NCBI GenBank assembly: GCA_018335795.1
Contig: JAGXRP010000082.1
Location: 62,001-126,000 of the forward strand
Direction of reading: 5' to 3'
Source of the DNA: Desulfobulbaceae bacterium
Lineage (GTDB): Bacteria > Bacteroidota > Ignavibacteria > Kapaibacteriales > UBA2268
Length of the DNA stretch: 64,000 nt
Every line of letters begins with the position of its first letter. Within the stretch, counting starts at the first letter, position 1. Below, piece after piece: positions 35,654 to 44,926 of the stretch. Both the position numbers and the translations under genes were made by a program. The notes under the pieces were generated by a model. It was given only the letters and a program-made list of their open reading frames with translations. It was not told the DNA's origin and did no database searches.

Positions 35654-36964
35654 TTATTCAACAAAAGGAATTTTGCGGAAACTCATCTTTGTGTAAGATG
35701 AAGATGAAGTCGTGACAATGAGTTTGTCGTCAATTAATTTGAAAGATTCTGATAGATTAAGAGATTCCTGAAACTCATTTGATAAAGAACAATATGCTTC
35801 AGTTGTTATAAATATTTTTAACCCCATTTCATTTTGTTCATTTGCAAAATAACCGAATCCGTATGCATTACACCCCGAATGTCCATTTCCGTAATATTCA
35901 TCTCTGAAAACAACTGTAAATTTTGAAGCAAGAGGCTTAGTGAAATTTTCCGGAAAATCTATATTACCTTTATCATCTTCAAAAGACACCCATTCCCAAG
36001 CAGTATTTTTTAATGGATTTAATGTTCCGGTAATTGGGTCTGAGCCATCGCCTTCAAGATGAAACTCATCAGTTTTAGAAAATTCGACAGGTTCGCTGCG
36101 TTTTTTAAGTTTAATCAAATGAAATGGATAACCAATGTCATCAGTACCTATTTCCGGAATAAACAAAGTGGAATTTACAGTGATTTTTTGATTTTGCAAG
36201 ATTACAGAAGTAATCCTGAGATAAATACTGCCGCTGCTTGTCGGACCATTCATTACGATAATGTACATATCTTGAGAATAATCAATGTCCGGCAAAACAA
36301 CAGGAACCGGAACGCCTCCATCAATTTGATTTGAATGAACCAATTTCAAAAAGGCATCTTCCTCGGCTTTACTTCGAATAGCCATTCTGACCGGAGTTGC
36401 GGCTTCGATGCCGTGTGAGCCGGTTCTGATGCTTTCGAATGGTAATTCCTCAAATTCGTCGTTAGTGGGTAGTTTAACAACTCGAGTTTTGCTAAATTCA
36501 AATTCGCCGGCAAAATGCTTTGTTTTAACGATATGAATCGGATAGCCAATGTCCGCAGTTCCAATTTCGGGAATGTATTCAGAAGTTGAAATTACGAGTT
36601 TGCCATCATTCTGCATAAGTGACGTGATTTCTACCCAAATTGAACCACTTGGTTTGGGCCCACCAAAAAATACTACAAGCATTTCATTACCGTAATCAAT
36701 CTTTCCAAATTTGACATCAATTGTTTCTGAATGAGAATCGAAACGCATTGATCTCAAAGCCGAGAAAACCGCTTCCTCTTCTGCTTTGCTACGAATTACA
36801 GTTTTGATTTCGTCCTCACCATTATAAGAGCGATTTGATTTAAGAACTGTTTCGAAACTTATTTCTTGAGTCAATCTATAGTTGTCATCTACACCAAGCG
36901 GGTCTTCGCAAGATGTCAGCCATAGCATAGCAAATGCTGCTATTGTTAAAATAATCTTTTTCAT
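35654..36964 (-). CDS. Lipoprotein with two PrcB_C-like domains and a META domain
   Basis: 436 residues. Lipobox WLTSC with Cys at residue 19. Two related ~100-residue units (about 55-155 and 195-285), each with DYxxxMxxVxxxGPxxSGSI-type motifs (YGNEMLVVFFGGPKPSGSI; YSQDMYIIVMNGPTSSGSI) and ending in IPEIGTxDIGYPxHxxK. These resemble the PrcB C-terminal domain family of secreted protease-complex proteins. Residues about 310-436 are a META/HslJ-like domain (NTAWEWVSFEDD, HSGCNAYGFGYFA). All three are beta-rich extracytoplasmic folds, so a surface or periplasmic lipoprotein is implied. It is 33 bases after the putative anti-sigma gene with a TAGGAGA ribosome site, so probably in its operon. Confidence 0.75.
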   Translation of the reverse strand: MKKIILTIAAFAMLWLTSCEDPLGVDDNYRLTQEISFETVLKSNRSYNGEDEIKTVIRSKAEEEAVFSALRSMRFDSHSETIDVKFGKIDYGNEMLVVFFGGPKPSGSIWVEITSLMQNDGKLVISTSEYIPEIGTADIGYPIHIVKTKHFAGEFEFSKTRVVKLPTNDEFEELPFESIRTGSHGIEAATPVRMAIRSKAEEDAFLKLVHSNQIDGGVPVPVVLPDIDYSQDMYIIVMNGPTSSGSIYLRITSVILQNQKITVNSTLFIPEIGTDDIGYPFHLIKLKKRSEPVEFSKTDEFHLEGDGSDPITGTLNPLKNTAWEWVSFEDDKGNIDFPENFTKPLASKFTVVFRDEYYGNGHSGCNAYGFGYFANEQNEMGLKIFITTEAYCSLSNEFQESLNLSESFKLIDDKLIVTTSSSSYTKMSFRKIPFVE

Positions 36965-36997
36965 AATACTATCTCCTAAAAATATATATTTATTTAA

Positions 36998-38200
36998 TTA
37001 AAATTTATAATTCAAACCCCACAAGAACCCAATCTTTGAAGAATTGAAAGTATTGCCACGGTAACCGTAAATCATATTGGCGTACTCGACTCCAATCAAA
37101 ACTCCAAAATTGTTTGTCAAATCATAGTTTAGCCCACCTGAAATTTTCCCTACAAATCCAACTTTATTAGCGCCGGCACTAAGTTGGATGTATGGTGAAA
37201 TTAGTTCACTTAATTCATGAGAATATTTTCCGGTAAGGTAAAAAGTCGTAAAGTTGGGTTGCTGCTCTATTATAGTCAGTAAATTCTCGTCGTCACGGAA
37301 ATCAAATTTTTGGAAAAAAGTCTCTCGTCTAACTTCAATCCCTGAACTAAAGTTATCATTAAAATCGTAATTCACCGCTAACGATAAGTTATGAAACGCT
37401 GCAAATTTAGATGGTGTCGTTGTCGGTGCCGGCATCATCCAATCTTGTGTATTTTTTATTTCGATGTTCAGATTATTCCAAAAACTTTCAGATTCAAGCG
37501 GAATGTTTACTAACTCATTATCTATATCAGTTAATTTTGTATTATCGGTCGAATTCATTTCATTTAAATCAAGTACTTGATTATCTGAACTATTGTCAGG
37601 AATTCTACTTAACTCATCAATTTGCGCTTTGTCCGATTCTGAAATTTCAGCTATTATATTATTGTCAGCCGATGCTATCAGAGGCTTATGCGATTTTTGA
37701 GATTTAGGATAAGTAGCTTTTGCCAAAGTTTTATAAGCGATTGGCTCTGTTGCATCATGGGCATTTTCAGCAAAGTAGTCAGAGAGCTTGTTTGATGCTT
37801 GATTGTTGAAATTAGATGCATGGGATGAATAAGCTAGTTCGTCTCTAAAGTTGAAATAGTTAGTGATAAATAAAGTCAACAGAGCAGTCACGATTGTAGC
37901 TGCAATAAGCGAAGATACGAACTTCGTTTTTGAAATTCCTGCTGCTGAAGAACTGATAAGAGCGGGATTGAGAGTCGAAGCAACTGCAGGAATCCCAACA
38001 GAACTGAAGATAGCTTTTGTTGATTCTTCGGGCACGGCATACATTCCACGATTGGAATTCAAAGCCATATTGACCGCCAAAATGTTCTTAAATTCCATGC
38101 GAAGCTCTGAATTGGAAGCCATTTCGAAGAAAAGTTCCGATTCGACTGCTTCGTCAAAATTGCCTTCGGCAAAATCATATAAAATTTCTGAGTAATTCAT
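36998..38200 (-). CDS. Putative anti-sigma factor fused to an outer-membrane-type beta domain
   Basis: 400 residues. Residues 1-60 are helical (EILYDFAEGNFDEAVESELFFEMASNSELRMEF), reading like a zinc-less cytoplasmic anti-sigma domain. A transmembrane helix is at about 95-115 (VSSLIAATIVTALLTLFI). A Ser/Asn/Asp-rich linker spans 120-265. Residues about 270-400 show alternating beta strands of the outer-membrane barrel kind: LSLAVNYDFNDNFSSGIEV, TTFYLTGKYS, ISPYIQLSAGANK, GLNYDLTNNFGVLIGVEY and a final aromatic residue (NYKF). It starts 11 bases after the ECF sigma gene, with a GAGGT ribosome site; adjacency supports the anti-sigma role. Parts of the assignment are inference. Confidence 0.65.
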   Translation of the reverse strand: MNYSEILYDFAEGNFDEAVESELFFEMASNSELRMEFKNILAVNMALNSNRGMYAVPEESTKAIFSSVGIPAVASTLNPALISSSAAGISKTKFVSSLIAATIVTALLTLFITNYFNFRDELAYSSHASNFNNQASNKLSDYFAENAHDATEPIAYKTLAKATYPKSQKSHKPLIASADNNIIAEISESDKAQIDELSRIPDNSSDNQVLDLNEMNSTDNTKLTDIDNELVNIPLESESFWNNLNIEIKNTQDWMMPAPTTTPSKFAAFHNLSLAVNYDFNDNFSSGIEVRRETFFQKFDFRDDENLLTIIEQQPNFTTFYLTGKYSHELSELISPYIQLSAGANKVGFVGKISGGLNYDLTNNFGVLIGVEYANMIYGYRGNTFNSSKIGFLWGLNYKF

Positions 38201-38210
38201 TTTTTACCTC

Positions 38211-38765
38211 TCAATTGCTAATATCTTTCAAATACGGTTGTAAAACTTTGATAATCATTTTTTTTGCTCTTGTAGTCTTTACTTTTGCGTTGTCGGCACT
38301 AATATTTAATAATTCGCCAATTTCAGAGTAAGAAAGTCCCTCGAATTCGCGCAACATAAAAGGCGTTCTGTATTTTTCATCGATAAATTCGACTGCGCTG
38401 ATGATGATTTCGAGTAATTCCTTTTTCTCGTACTTATCATCTGCCCTATCCACCAGCATATTTTCATCAAGCTCGACATTGTTCTTTCGGCTCCGAATTG
38501 CATTGTAGCACAAGTTTCTCGATGTAATCGTCAGAAATCCCGGTATGTTCGTAATCGTCTTTTCCTGAGTCACTGCATTGTAAAATCGTATGAATGTCTC
38601 TTGAAAAAGGTCCTCTACCAAATCCTTATCTTTGATGATGCAAGCGCAATATGCGTGAATCATCTTGGAGTATTTAGCATACAAGAAACGATAAGCTTGC
38701 TCGATGTCTCGTTTCGAACCTTTATATATAATATCTAATATTTCGCTATCGCTAAATGAATACAT
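38211..38765 (-). CDS. ECF-type RNA polymerase sigma factor
   Basis: 184 residues. Sigma region 2: AYRFLYAKYSKMIHAYCACIIKDKDLVEDLFQETFIRFY (core-binding and -10 recognition). Region 4: KYRTPFMLREFEGLSYSEIGELLNISADNAKVKTTRAKKMI (-35 helix-turn-helix). No region 1 or 3, as expected of ECF factors. It is the first gene of a minus-strand unit with the candidate anti-sigma and the PrcB/META lipoprotein, and is divergent from the TonB receptor gene. Confidence 0.92.
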   Translation of the reverse strand: MYSFSDSEILDIIYKGSKRDIEQAYRFLYAKYSKMIHAYCACIIKDKDLVEDLFQETFIRFYNAVTQEKTITNIPGFLTITSRNLCYNAIRSRKNNVELDENMLVDRADDKYEKKELLEIIISAVEFIDEKYRTPFMLREFEGLSYSEIGELLNISADNAKVKTTRAKKMIIKVLQPYLKDISN

Positions 38766-38947
38766 TTTTTAATTCCATTAACAAAACTATTACAATGACA
38801 CTTCAAAAGCAAAAAAGGAACATGTTTTTTTTTAAAAAGTCAAATTAAACATGTTTCAGTAAATATTGATGAACCGATTCCGTTATATTAAGTGTTAAAG
38901 TACATATTTTCGTATTTGTTTCAAAATTTTTTTTATGGAGTTGGAAA

Positions 38948-41227
38948 ATGCAACTTAGGCTAATTTATGCCTTATTGACTTTCTTTTTACTTTTGAACAT
39001 TCTCAACGCTGCTGAACAAACCGGCGCAATAACTGGTAGAATCACAAGCAAAATGACCCAACAGCCATTGCCGGGTGTAACAGTCAGGTTATTGAACACA
39101 AATTTGGGGGCAATTTCTCAAACAAACGGCAACTTTAGAATTGAAAATGTGCCTGTGGGTATCAACCAAATCCAATTTTCAAGTATTGGTTATGAAACTT
39201 ATGTACAAACTGACATTGCAGTTGGCTCCGGACGTCCGGTTTTCTTAGAAATCGAATTGGTCGAGAAAGTAATCGAGCTTGAAGGTGCAGAAGTTCGGGC
39301 ATCTTATTTTGTAAAACGAATCGAATCAGTAACGAGTACACAGAGTTTTAGCTTTGAAGAAATCAGGCGCTCACCGGGAGTTCAAGAAGATGTAATACGA
39401 GCTACAGCGTTATTGCCGGGTGTAAATGTAACCGGTGCGGGACGGAATGATTTAATCGTTCGTGGTGGAGCTCCATTCGAGAATCTTTTCATTGTAGATA
39501 ATATTGAAGTTGATAATATCAATCACTTCGGTTCGCAAGGTTCTACAGGCGGTCCGCTTTCTATGATAAATCTTGATTTCGTTCGGAATGTAGATTTCTC
39601 TTCAGGTGGATTTGGAGCTAAATATGGTGATAAAACATCATCAATGACAAATATTACACTTAGAAATGGCAGCGAGGAACAATTTGGCGGGAAGGCTACG
39701 ATTTCGGCTTCGCAGTTTGGTTTGAATCTCGAAGGACCTATAGCAGATGATGGTTCCTGGTTTTTCAGTGCTCGGCGTAGCTATCTTGATTTCATTTTCC
39801 AAGCCGCAGGATTTGGATTTGTCCCGCAATATTGGGATTTCCAAGGTAAAGCAAATTATAGGTTGGATTCAAAAAATCAGTTAACCTATCTTTTCGTGAC
39901 AGCATTGAACAACGTTAAATTGAACAATGAGGATGATGATAAACGGTTTAAAAATAGCCAAGTAGCAGTCCCCGACCAATATCGGAACTTCTCGGGATTG
40001 ACATGGAGACATCTTTTCAAAGATGGTTTTGCAACTGTTACTCTCGGAAATGCTTATACAAGATTTTCTACTTTTCAAAACGATTCCAATTTAGTGGAAA
40101 TTTTCCGTAACGAATCCAAAGAAGGCGAGCTGATACTGAAGACTGACTTGGACTTTCAGCTTGGCAGCAAAACGGAATTAACATTCGGGAATCAGTTAAA
40201 ATACGGTGCAATCTTGGAATATGATATACTTATTCCCGGATTTTTGCGCATTGATAATAATGGCAACGAGCAGCCATTGGCTATAGACACGAGCTTTACA
40301 TCCGTCAAAAATGGAACATACTTTTCGTTAAGTTCAGCTATCGGGCATCATCGTTTTACGATTGGCGGAAGAATGGATTATTACAATTTTACCGATGAAG
40401 AGCTTTATTTCTCGCCACGTTTATCGTATATTTACACACTGAACGAGCTTTCTTCATTTGTATTTAGTGTGGGCAGATTTTATCAATCTCCGTCATATAT
40501 TTGGCTTTTGGGCGACCCGAATAATAAATTGAAAGCCATCCGTGCCGACCAAGTAGTCATAGGATACGCACACACACCTTTGCAAGATGTGAAAGTCCAA
40601 CTGGAAGTATTCTACAAAGATTATGCGAATTATCCGGGCAGAGTTTACAGACCACAAGCCGTATTATCGCCATCGGGATTCGATGATATTACTTCCGACA
40701 TTCCATTTGGATTGGAGCCACTTTCAAATTCCGCTACGGGCAGGTCGCGAGGGATTGAATTATTCATACAAAAGAAATTTAGCGAAATCCCCATTTACGG
40801 ATTGCTAAGTGCAACTTACTCAGAGTCTGATTTCGTCGCTTTAGACGGATTTGAACGTCCCGGTGCATACGACAGCCGGTTTATTTTCAATATTTCGGCA
40901 GGTTGGCGAATCAACTCACATTGGGAAGTTAGCAGCAAATTCAGACTTGCTACAGGAGTGCCTACAACGCCGTTCTTGCCGACAGGTTCGAGAGATTTCA
41001 TCCGATATAATGAAGGCGAAAGGCTCCCGCTATATCATAGTCTGGACATAAGAGCAGACAGACGCTGGAATTTCAGCTCTACAAATTTGATTTTCTACAT
41101 CGACATTCAAAATGTTTACGCTCGCAAAAATGTATCGGGCGTCAGATGGAATGCACGCGATCAAGTGTCCGAATATCAAGAGTCCTTCGGAATATTGCCG
41201 ACAATAGGAGTCAGTTTGGAGTTTTAA
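38948..41227 (+). CDS. TonB-dependent outer-membrane receptor with N-terminal carboxypeptidase-like domain
   Basis: 759 residues. Signal peptide 1-22. Residues about 25-110 form a carboxypeptidase-D regulatory-like domain (GAITGRITSKMTQQPLPGVTVRLL, TNGNFRIENVPVG). Plug domain about 120-230 (IRATALLPGVNVTGAGRNDLIVRGGAPFENLFIVDNIEV). The rest is a 22-strand barrel pattern ending in Phe (GVSLEF). The imported ligand is unknown. It is not paired with a SusD, so it is more like a metal, peptide or siderophore receptor than a glycan system. GGAG ribosome site. It is divergent from the sigma factor, which may control it. It shares TTAA stops with the convergent lipoprotein gene. Confidence 0.9.
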   Translation: MQLRLIYALLTFFLLLNILNAAEQTGAITGRITSKMTQQPLPGVTVRLLNTNLGAISQTNGNFRIENVPVGINQIQFSSIGYETYVQTDIAVGSGRPVFLEIELVEKVIELEGAEVRASYFVKRIESVTSTQSFSFEEIRRSPGVQEDVIRATALLPGVNVTGAGRNDLIVRGGAPFENLFIVDNIEVDNINHFGSQGSTGGPLSMINLDFVRNVDFSSGGFGAKYGDKTSSMTNITLRNGSEEQFGGKATISASQFGLNLEGPIADDGSWFFSARRSYLDFIFQAAGFGFVPQYWDFQGKANYRLDSKNQLTYLFVTALNNVKLNNEDDDKRFKNSQVAVPDQYRNFSGLTWRHLFKDGFATVTLGNAYTRFSTFQNDSNLVEIFRNESKEGELILKTDLDFQLGSKTELTFGNQLKYGAILEYDILIPGFLRIDNNGNEQPLAIDTSFTSVKNGTYFSLSSAIGHHRFTIGGRMDYYNFTDEELYFSPRLSYIYTLNELSSFVFSVGRFYQSPSYIWLLGDPNNKLKAIRADQVVIGYAHTPLQDVKVQLEVFYKDYANYPGRVYRPQAVLSPSGFDDITSDIPFGLEPLSNSATGRSRGIELFIQKKFSEIPIYGLLSATYSESDFVALDGFERPGAYDSRFIFNISAGWRINSHWEVSSKFRLATGVPTTPFLPTGSRDFIRYNEGERLPLYHSLDIRADRRWNFSSTNLIFYIDIQNVYARKNVSGVRWNARDQVSEYQESFGILPTIGVSLEF

Positions 41228-41865
41228 AGTTTAACTTTAAGACGTATAATAACATCGAATTTAGAATTAATAAAGGGATAATGGACTTCATCTTCTATTT
41301 GTCCCTTTACTTTACTGTATTCCGTGATTATGTAAAAATATGGTTTATTTTTTAATGTTTCGGATATAACAGAAGCTGTACTCTCAGGAACTTGCAAAAT
41401 ATGGTCTGATCGCCGATAGAAATCTCGAATACTGACATTAACAAACTCACCCAGTTCATACTTAGGAGAATCCGGATCCGGTATATAATCATTGGGCTCC
41501 GTTGAATTTGTATTACCGAGTTTGGATTTCCCAAATTGAAGTTTGTAAGCAATTCTATCGAAAACTAAATCAGGTGAATTGGGTCCAAAAGGTACACCAT
41601 CTTCAAGAACCAATGAATCTATTCTATAATTGAGTTGATAGATTATTGCTTCTGAAATTTGTTCCCTATTTTCTCGATAAGTCTCATATTTCAATAAATG
41701 CGAGAAATCAAAAGAGGTATCCGGAGATGTGCGGTCAAGATAATCAGCTCCGAAATTAATAGGAATTTGAAAAGTAAATTCGCTCAAACTGTCAACAGTA
41801 TCTACTACACATGAATTTACAGTTAGAGAAAGTACTGCTGATAATATTATAATTAATGACTTCAT
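41224..41865 (-). CDS. Lipoprotein of unknown function downstream of the OmpA gene
   Basis: 213 residues with lipobox TVNSC (Cys at residue 19). The mature part is beta-rich and polar with no recognised domain (FQIPINFGADYLDR, IYQLNYRIDSLVLEDG, YFYIITEYSKVKG). It lies 16 bases after the OmpA-family gene, with an AAGGAGA ribosome site, so it is co-transcribed and probably outer-membrane associated. It overlaps the end of the TonB receptor gene by four bases (TTAA). Confidence 0.72.
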   Translation of the reverse strand: MKSLIIILSAVLSLTVNSCVVDTVDSLSEFTFQIPINFGADYLDRTSPDTSFDFSHLLKYETYRENREQISEAIIYQLNYRIDSLVLEDGVPFGPNSPDLVFDRIAYKLQFGKSKLGNTNSTEPNDYIPDPDSPKYELGEFVNVSIRDFYRRSDHILQVPESTASVISETLKNKPYFYIITEYSKVKGQIEDEVHYPFINSKFDVIIRLKVKL

Positions 41866-41881
41866 CTTTTTCTCCTTAGAA

Positions 41882-44254
41882 TTAATTAACAGGAATTTTA
41901 ACTTCTACAACAACAGTACGGCAATAGAACCTACCTTCGGGTGATTCATTACTGAATAGCAAATCTGATTCCCCAAGGCCTAAATATTTAATATTTTTGG
42001 CATTCAAAGCATGTGCGGTAGATTCTGCCCTACGTGTTGATAAACGTAAATTATAATCATCATCACCGATAACGTCAGTATAGCCAATAACATTTACTGT
42101 CGCATTATCAGTAATTTCAGATTTGATAATGTCAGTAATCCTTTTGTTGACAGGGTCGAGAGTATGTTTGTCAAAATCGAATAATATCAAATTATAAATG
42201 TTGATGATTGTGTCTTTTGTTTCGTTTTGGCGCTTTTTTTCGACAGTCAGAAGTTCTATTGGTATTCTCTTAGTTTCGGATTTTACTATTTGTTCAGTCG
42301 AATCACTAATAGTCAGAGAATAGCGTAAATCATTATAATTTTTAAGACTATTTATTTTATCAGTAATTAGCAAATCAAAAGCAGTTGTTAAATTTCTGCC
42401 ACCTTTTTCGGAAATTAACTTATCAACTCCACCAGACACGTCGAAACTCCAATCTTTCAGTGGCGCTTCATTAATTATTTGAGTTTTGAAAGTTAGCATA
42501 TCAGGTGTAATTGTTCTGATAGTATCATTGAGTATAATTGGAGCAAGTATATTCCATGAAGCATCAATCTCAACTCTACGATTTTCTTCTACTCCCAATT
42601 CTGTTTTTTCGTTCGAAGCAGTTTTGGGTGTAGTCCCATAAACTACGTTAATTCTACTCTCGTCAACCAACCATATATCTCGAAAATAATCCCGAATTCT
42701 ATCCGCCCGTTCCTTGGTTAGCGTCTTGTTGCCAACTTCTTTGCCTTTTCCGGCACGATAACCGGTAATTTTAATTCCCTCATTCGGGAATTCCCTCAAA
42801 CGTTTGCCAATTATGTTCAAGAAGTGGTAATATGATTCTAATGAACTTATGCCAAGCAAATCTGTATAATCAAAATTATTGGCATCTTCAGGTGAATTAA
42901 ACAAAATATACCTTTGGGCGACTTCGGATGAATTATCATCGAAAAACAGGTAAGGTAAGATTGGTTTCATTTGGCGGGACAAAAATTCTTCAATTTTAAT
43001 TTTTTCTAATGGTGTTTCTTGAGAGTAGTTTTCTGCGTCAATTTTAATTTTGCCGTATGCTGAAACATCTGCTTTAAGCTCGAAGTGCATTTCAATAGGC
43101 ATATTTAACATTCGGAATGGGATTTTTATCTGCATGGGTTTAAAAACTGTAATTAAGCTTGGTTGATTTAATTCAGGCAATTCGATTTCGGGTACTTTTA
43201 ATGGAGCAATGTCATCAGGATTGTTCAACCAAAAAGTAACTCCAACACCAAGCATAGGCTGAGAAGCATATGAAGCGTTAGCATTCAATTCTAAAAAAGA
43301 CAACTTGTATGTCGCTCCAATAGTAGCACGAAAGTTTGTAAATGACGCAACATCAATAACTAAGGGGTCGCGATTTCGAATTTCAGGATAGGGACTGTTA
43401 ATGAGTTCATCACCCATCTCACCAACACGAATGGCATTGATAGAGCCACTCATGGTTTCAAATTGTAAACCGCTATAAAGATTTAAACCAAATTCAAAGC
43501 TGTTGGTGAAATTTACTCCCGCAGAAATAGAGTTTATTTCAAATCCGGAGCCTCTGGTCATAGAATGGTAAGAGCCATGAACTGCCAATGCTTTATCGGT
43601 ATTGTATTTGCCGAAAAGGTGAAAGAACTTGTCTAATCGCTGATTGATTCCAAATGCAAAGTATGTAAGTGTGGCATCTTGGACCGGAAGTGGTAGAAAG
43701 CGAAAACGTAATTGTGTTCGGGTGGGTAAACCAAAAATTATTTGTAATGATGGCAATCCGGCTAATGAATTCAATGAGTTCCCTTCCATAAATGTCACTG
43801 TTTTGTATAGTGAATCCGGTGGATACATATTTTGAGGAGCAGAAAAGACAGGAGTAGAAATGCCACCATAAATTGTGGGTTCTTTGACATAATCTCTTTT
43901 ATTTCTCGTTATTATATCATTCCTCATCTCCGATGTTTGCGCCACTCTTGTATTGCCGAACTCATCGGGCAATTCTGCTTCATACCACTTTTGTGATTCA
44001 GGAATATACATGTTCATAAAATTAATATCAAAGCCAAATGACCAACCTTCTGTTATCATAGCGGAATGGAATAAACCCGAGTTAAGGCTCTGTTCCAAGG
44101 TAGTAAACATTGGCTTAAAAAACCCGCTTGCATTTTTTGAAGTGAAGATTTGGAAATCCGGGGTAATTTCGATATTATCTTGTGAACGGACTTGGTATAT
44201 TACACAAAATACGATGATGATAGAAGATTTCAATATCGTTTTAATGTTTTTCAT
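41882..44254 (-). CDS. Large OmpA-family outer-membrane protein with two peptidoglycan-binding-like domains
   Basis: 790 residues with a signal peptide (1-24, ending VRSQD). Residues about 30-340 have the alternating strands of a porin-like barrel or DUF6588-type domain. Residues about 440-570 contain a divergent OmpA-like domain (IKITGYRAGKGKEVGNKTLTKERADRIRDYF). Residues about 695-790 are a standard OmpA C-terminal domain (IYNLILFDFDKHTLDPVNKRI, NVIGYTDVIGDDDYNLRLSTRRAESTAHAL, with conserved Asp/Arg for diaminopimelate). Between them lies a beta-sandwich-like spacer. The function is probably envelope anchoring. It is co-transcribed with the lipoprotein at 41224. Confidence 0.82.
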   Translation of the reverse strand: MKNIKTILKSSIIIVFCVIYQVRSQDNIEITPDFQIFTSKNASGFFKPMFTTLEQSLNSGLFHSAMITEGWSFGFDINFMNMYIPESQKWYEAELPDEFGNTRVAQTSEMRNDIITRNKRDYVKEPTIYGGISTPVFSAPQNMYPPDSLYKTVTFMEGNSLNSLAGLPSLQIIFGLPTRTQLRFRFLPLPVQDATLTYFAFGINQRLDKFFHLFGKYNTDKALAVHGSYHSMTRGSGFEINSISAGVNFTNSFEFGLNLYSGLQFETMSGSINAIRVGEMGDELINSPYPEIRNRDPLVIDVASFTNFRATIGATYKLSFLELNANASYASQPMLGVGVTFWLNNPDDIAPLKVPEIELPELNQPSLITVFKPMQIKIPFRMLNMPIEMHFELKADVSAYGKIKIDAENYSQETPLEKIKIEEFLSRQMKPILPYLFFDDNSSEVAQRYILFNSPEDANNFDYTDLLGISSLESYYHFLNIIGKRLREFPNEGIKITGYRAGKGKEVGNKTLTKERADRIRDYFRDIWLVDESRINVVYGTTPKTASNEKTELGVEENRRVEIDASWNILAPIILNDTIRTITPDMLTFKTQIINEAPLKDWSFDVSGGVDKLISEKGGRNLTTAFDLLITDKINSLKNYNDLRYSLTISDSTEQIVKSETKRIPIELLTVEKKRQNETKDTIINIYNLILFDFDKHTLDPVNKRITDIIKSEITDNATVNVIGYTDVIGDDDYNLRLSTRRAESTAHALNAKNIKYLGLGESDLLFSNESPEGRFYCRTVVVEVKIPVN

Positions 44255-44367
44255 TTATACACCCTAATTGTTACTTAAAGTAATACAAAACTATCTGTTA
44301 AAAGTGAACACACAATAAACGTATAATTAATTAATATTAACTTTTAGTTGGATTTGATTTTATCTTG

Positions 44368-44441
44368 TCAGAATGATGTATTGGAGCAGGTTCTACCAAA
44401 AAAAAAGGCTGCCCATTTGGACAGCCTTTTTCGCATTATAA
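44368..44441. repeat. ~74-bp duplicated segment, copy 1, with terminator hairpin
   Basis: Matches 50467-50538 over its whole length with only a few differences (length of an A run and two neighbouring bases). It includes the hairpin AGGCTGCCC/GGACAGCCT at 44406-44427 and a T run. The similarity extends a further ~18 bases upstream in weaker form. Confidence 0.85.
44406..44431 (+). terminator. Rho-independent terminator in repeat copy 1
   Basis: Stem AGGCTG-C-CC/GG-A-CAGCCT (one mismatch), loop ATTT, five Ts after and an A run before, so it could act on either strand. No plus-strand gene lies upstream; on the minus strand no gene precedes it either. Confidence 0.7.
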
Positions 44442-44926
44442 CTCGACCGAAAACTACAAATCTTACATCAATACTAAGCTATTCGGCATACAAAAGAATA
44501 TTTTGCGGATTGATAAGATATTTTAGATTCATTTTGATACATAGTGAAATTTGGTATTTAGATATTTACGTAGTTCGTTTGTTTGTTTTTTTGTTTTTTT
44601 TTTATATATTTGAAAAAGTCGGAATTAACGAATACATATAAAATTAATGAATTTCTGATTGATTGTTAGTTAAACCGAATTGTATTATTTCTCGAATCTT
44701 GCATCGTCGCACTTTAAAATATTCAACCTTTGCTTTGATACTCCGTACTTTTTGTGATTAGACTGTTTTTCAATTATTTTTTGAGATTCTTAGGATTATA
44801 TGTGACATATTATCATGATATTAAATTTTATTCATGCATCACCAGAACATATTAATTTATTATATTCAATTATTAAAGTAGGGAATTCACATTATGTTTT
44901 TTTCCATTTTTTTAGGAGATTTTATT

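Larger units (their letters stand above)
44255..44926. other. Gene-free interval (672 bases), divergent promoter region with a repeat
   Basis: Lies between the start of the minus-strand OmpA gene and the plus-strand T9SS gene. It holds the ~74-bp duplicated terminator segment (44368-44441). The remaining bases are AT-rich; the only open frames (for example 44348-44641) have no ribosome site and cross the terminator. A terminator here with no gene feeding it is odd and is treated in the findings. Confidence 0.7.

Noticed and set aside
44348..44641. 97-codon open frame in the interval before the BNR gene
   Set aside because: It crosses the duplicated terminator, has no ribosome site and its translation is low-complexity; a product of AT-rich DNA.
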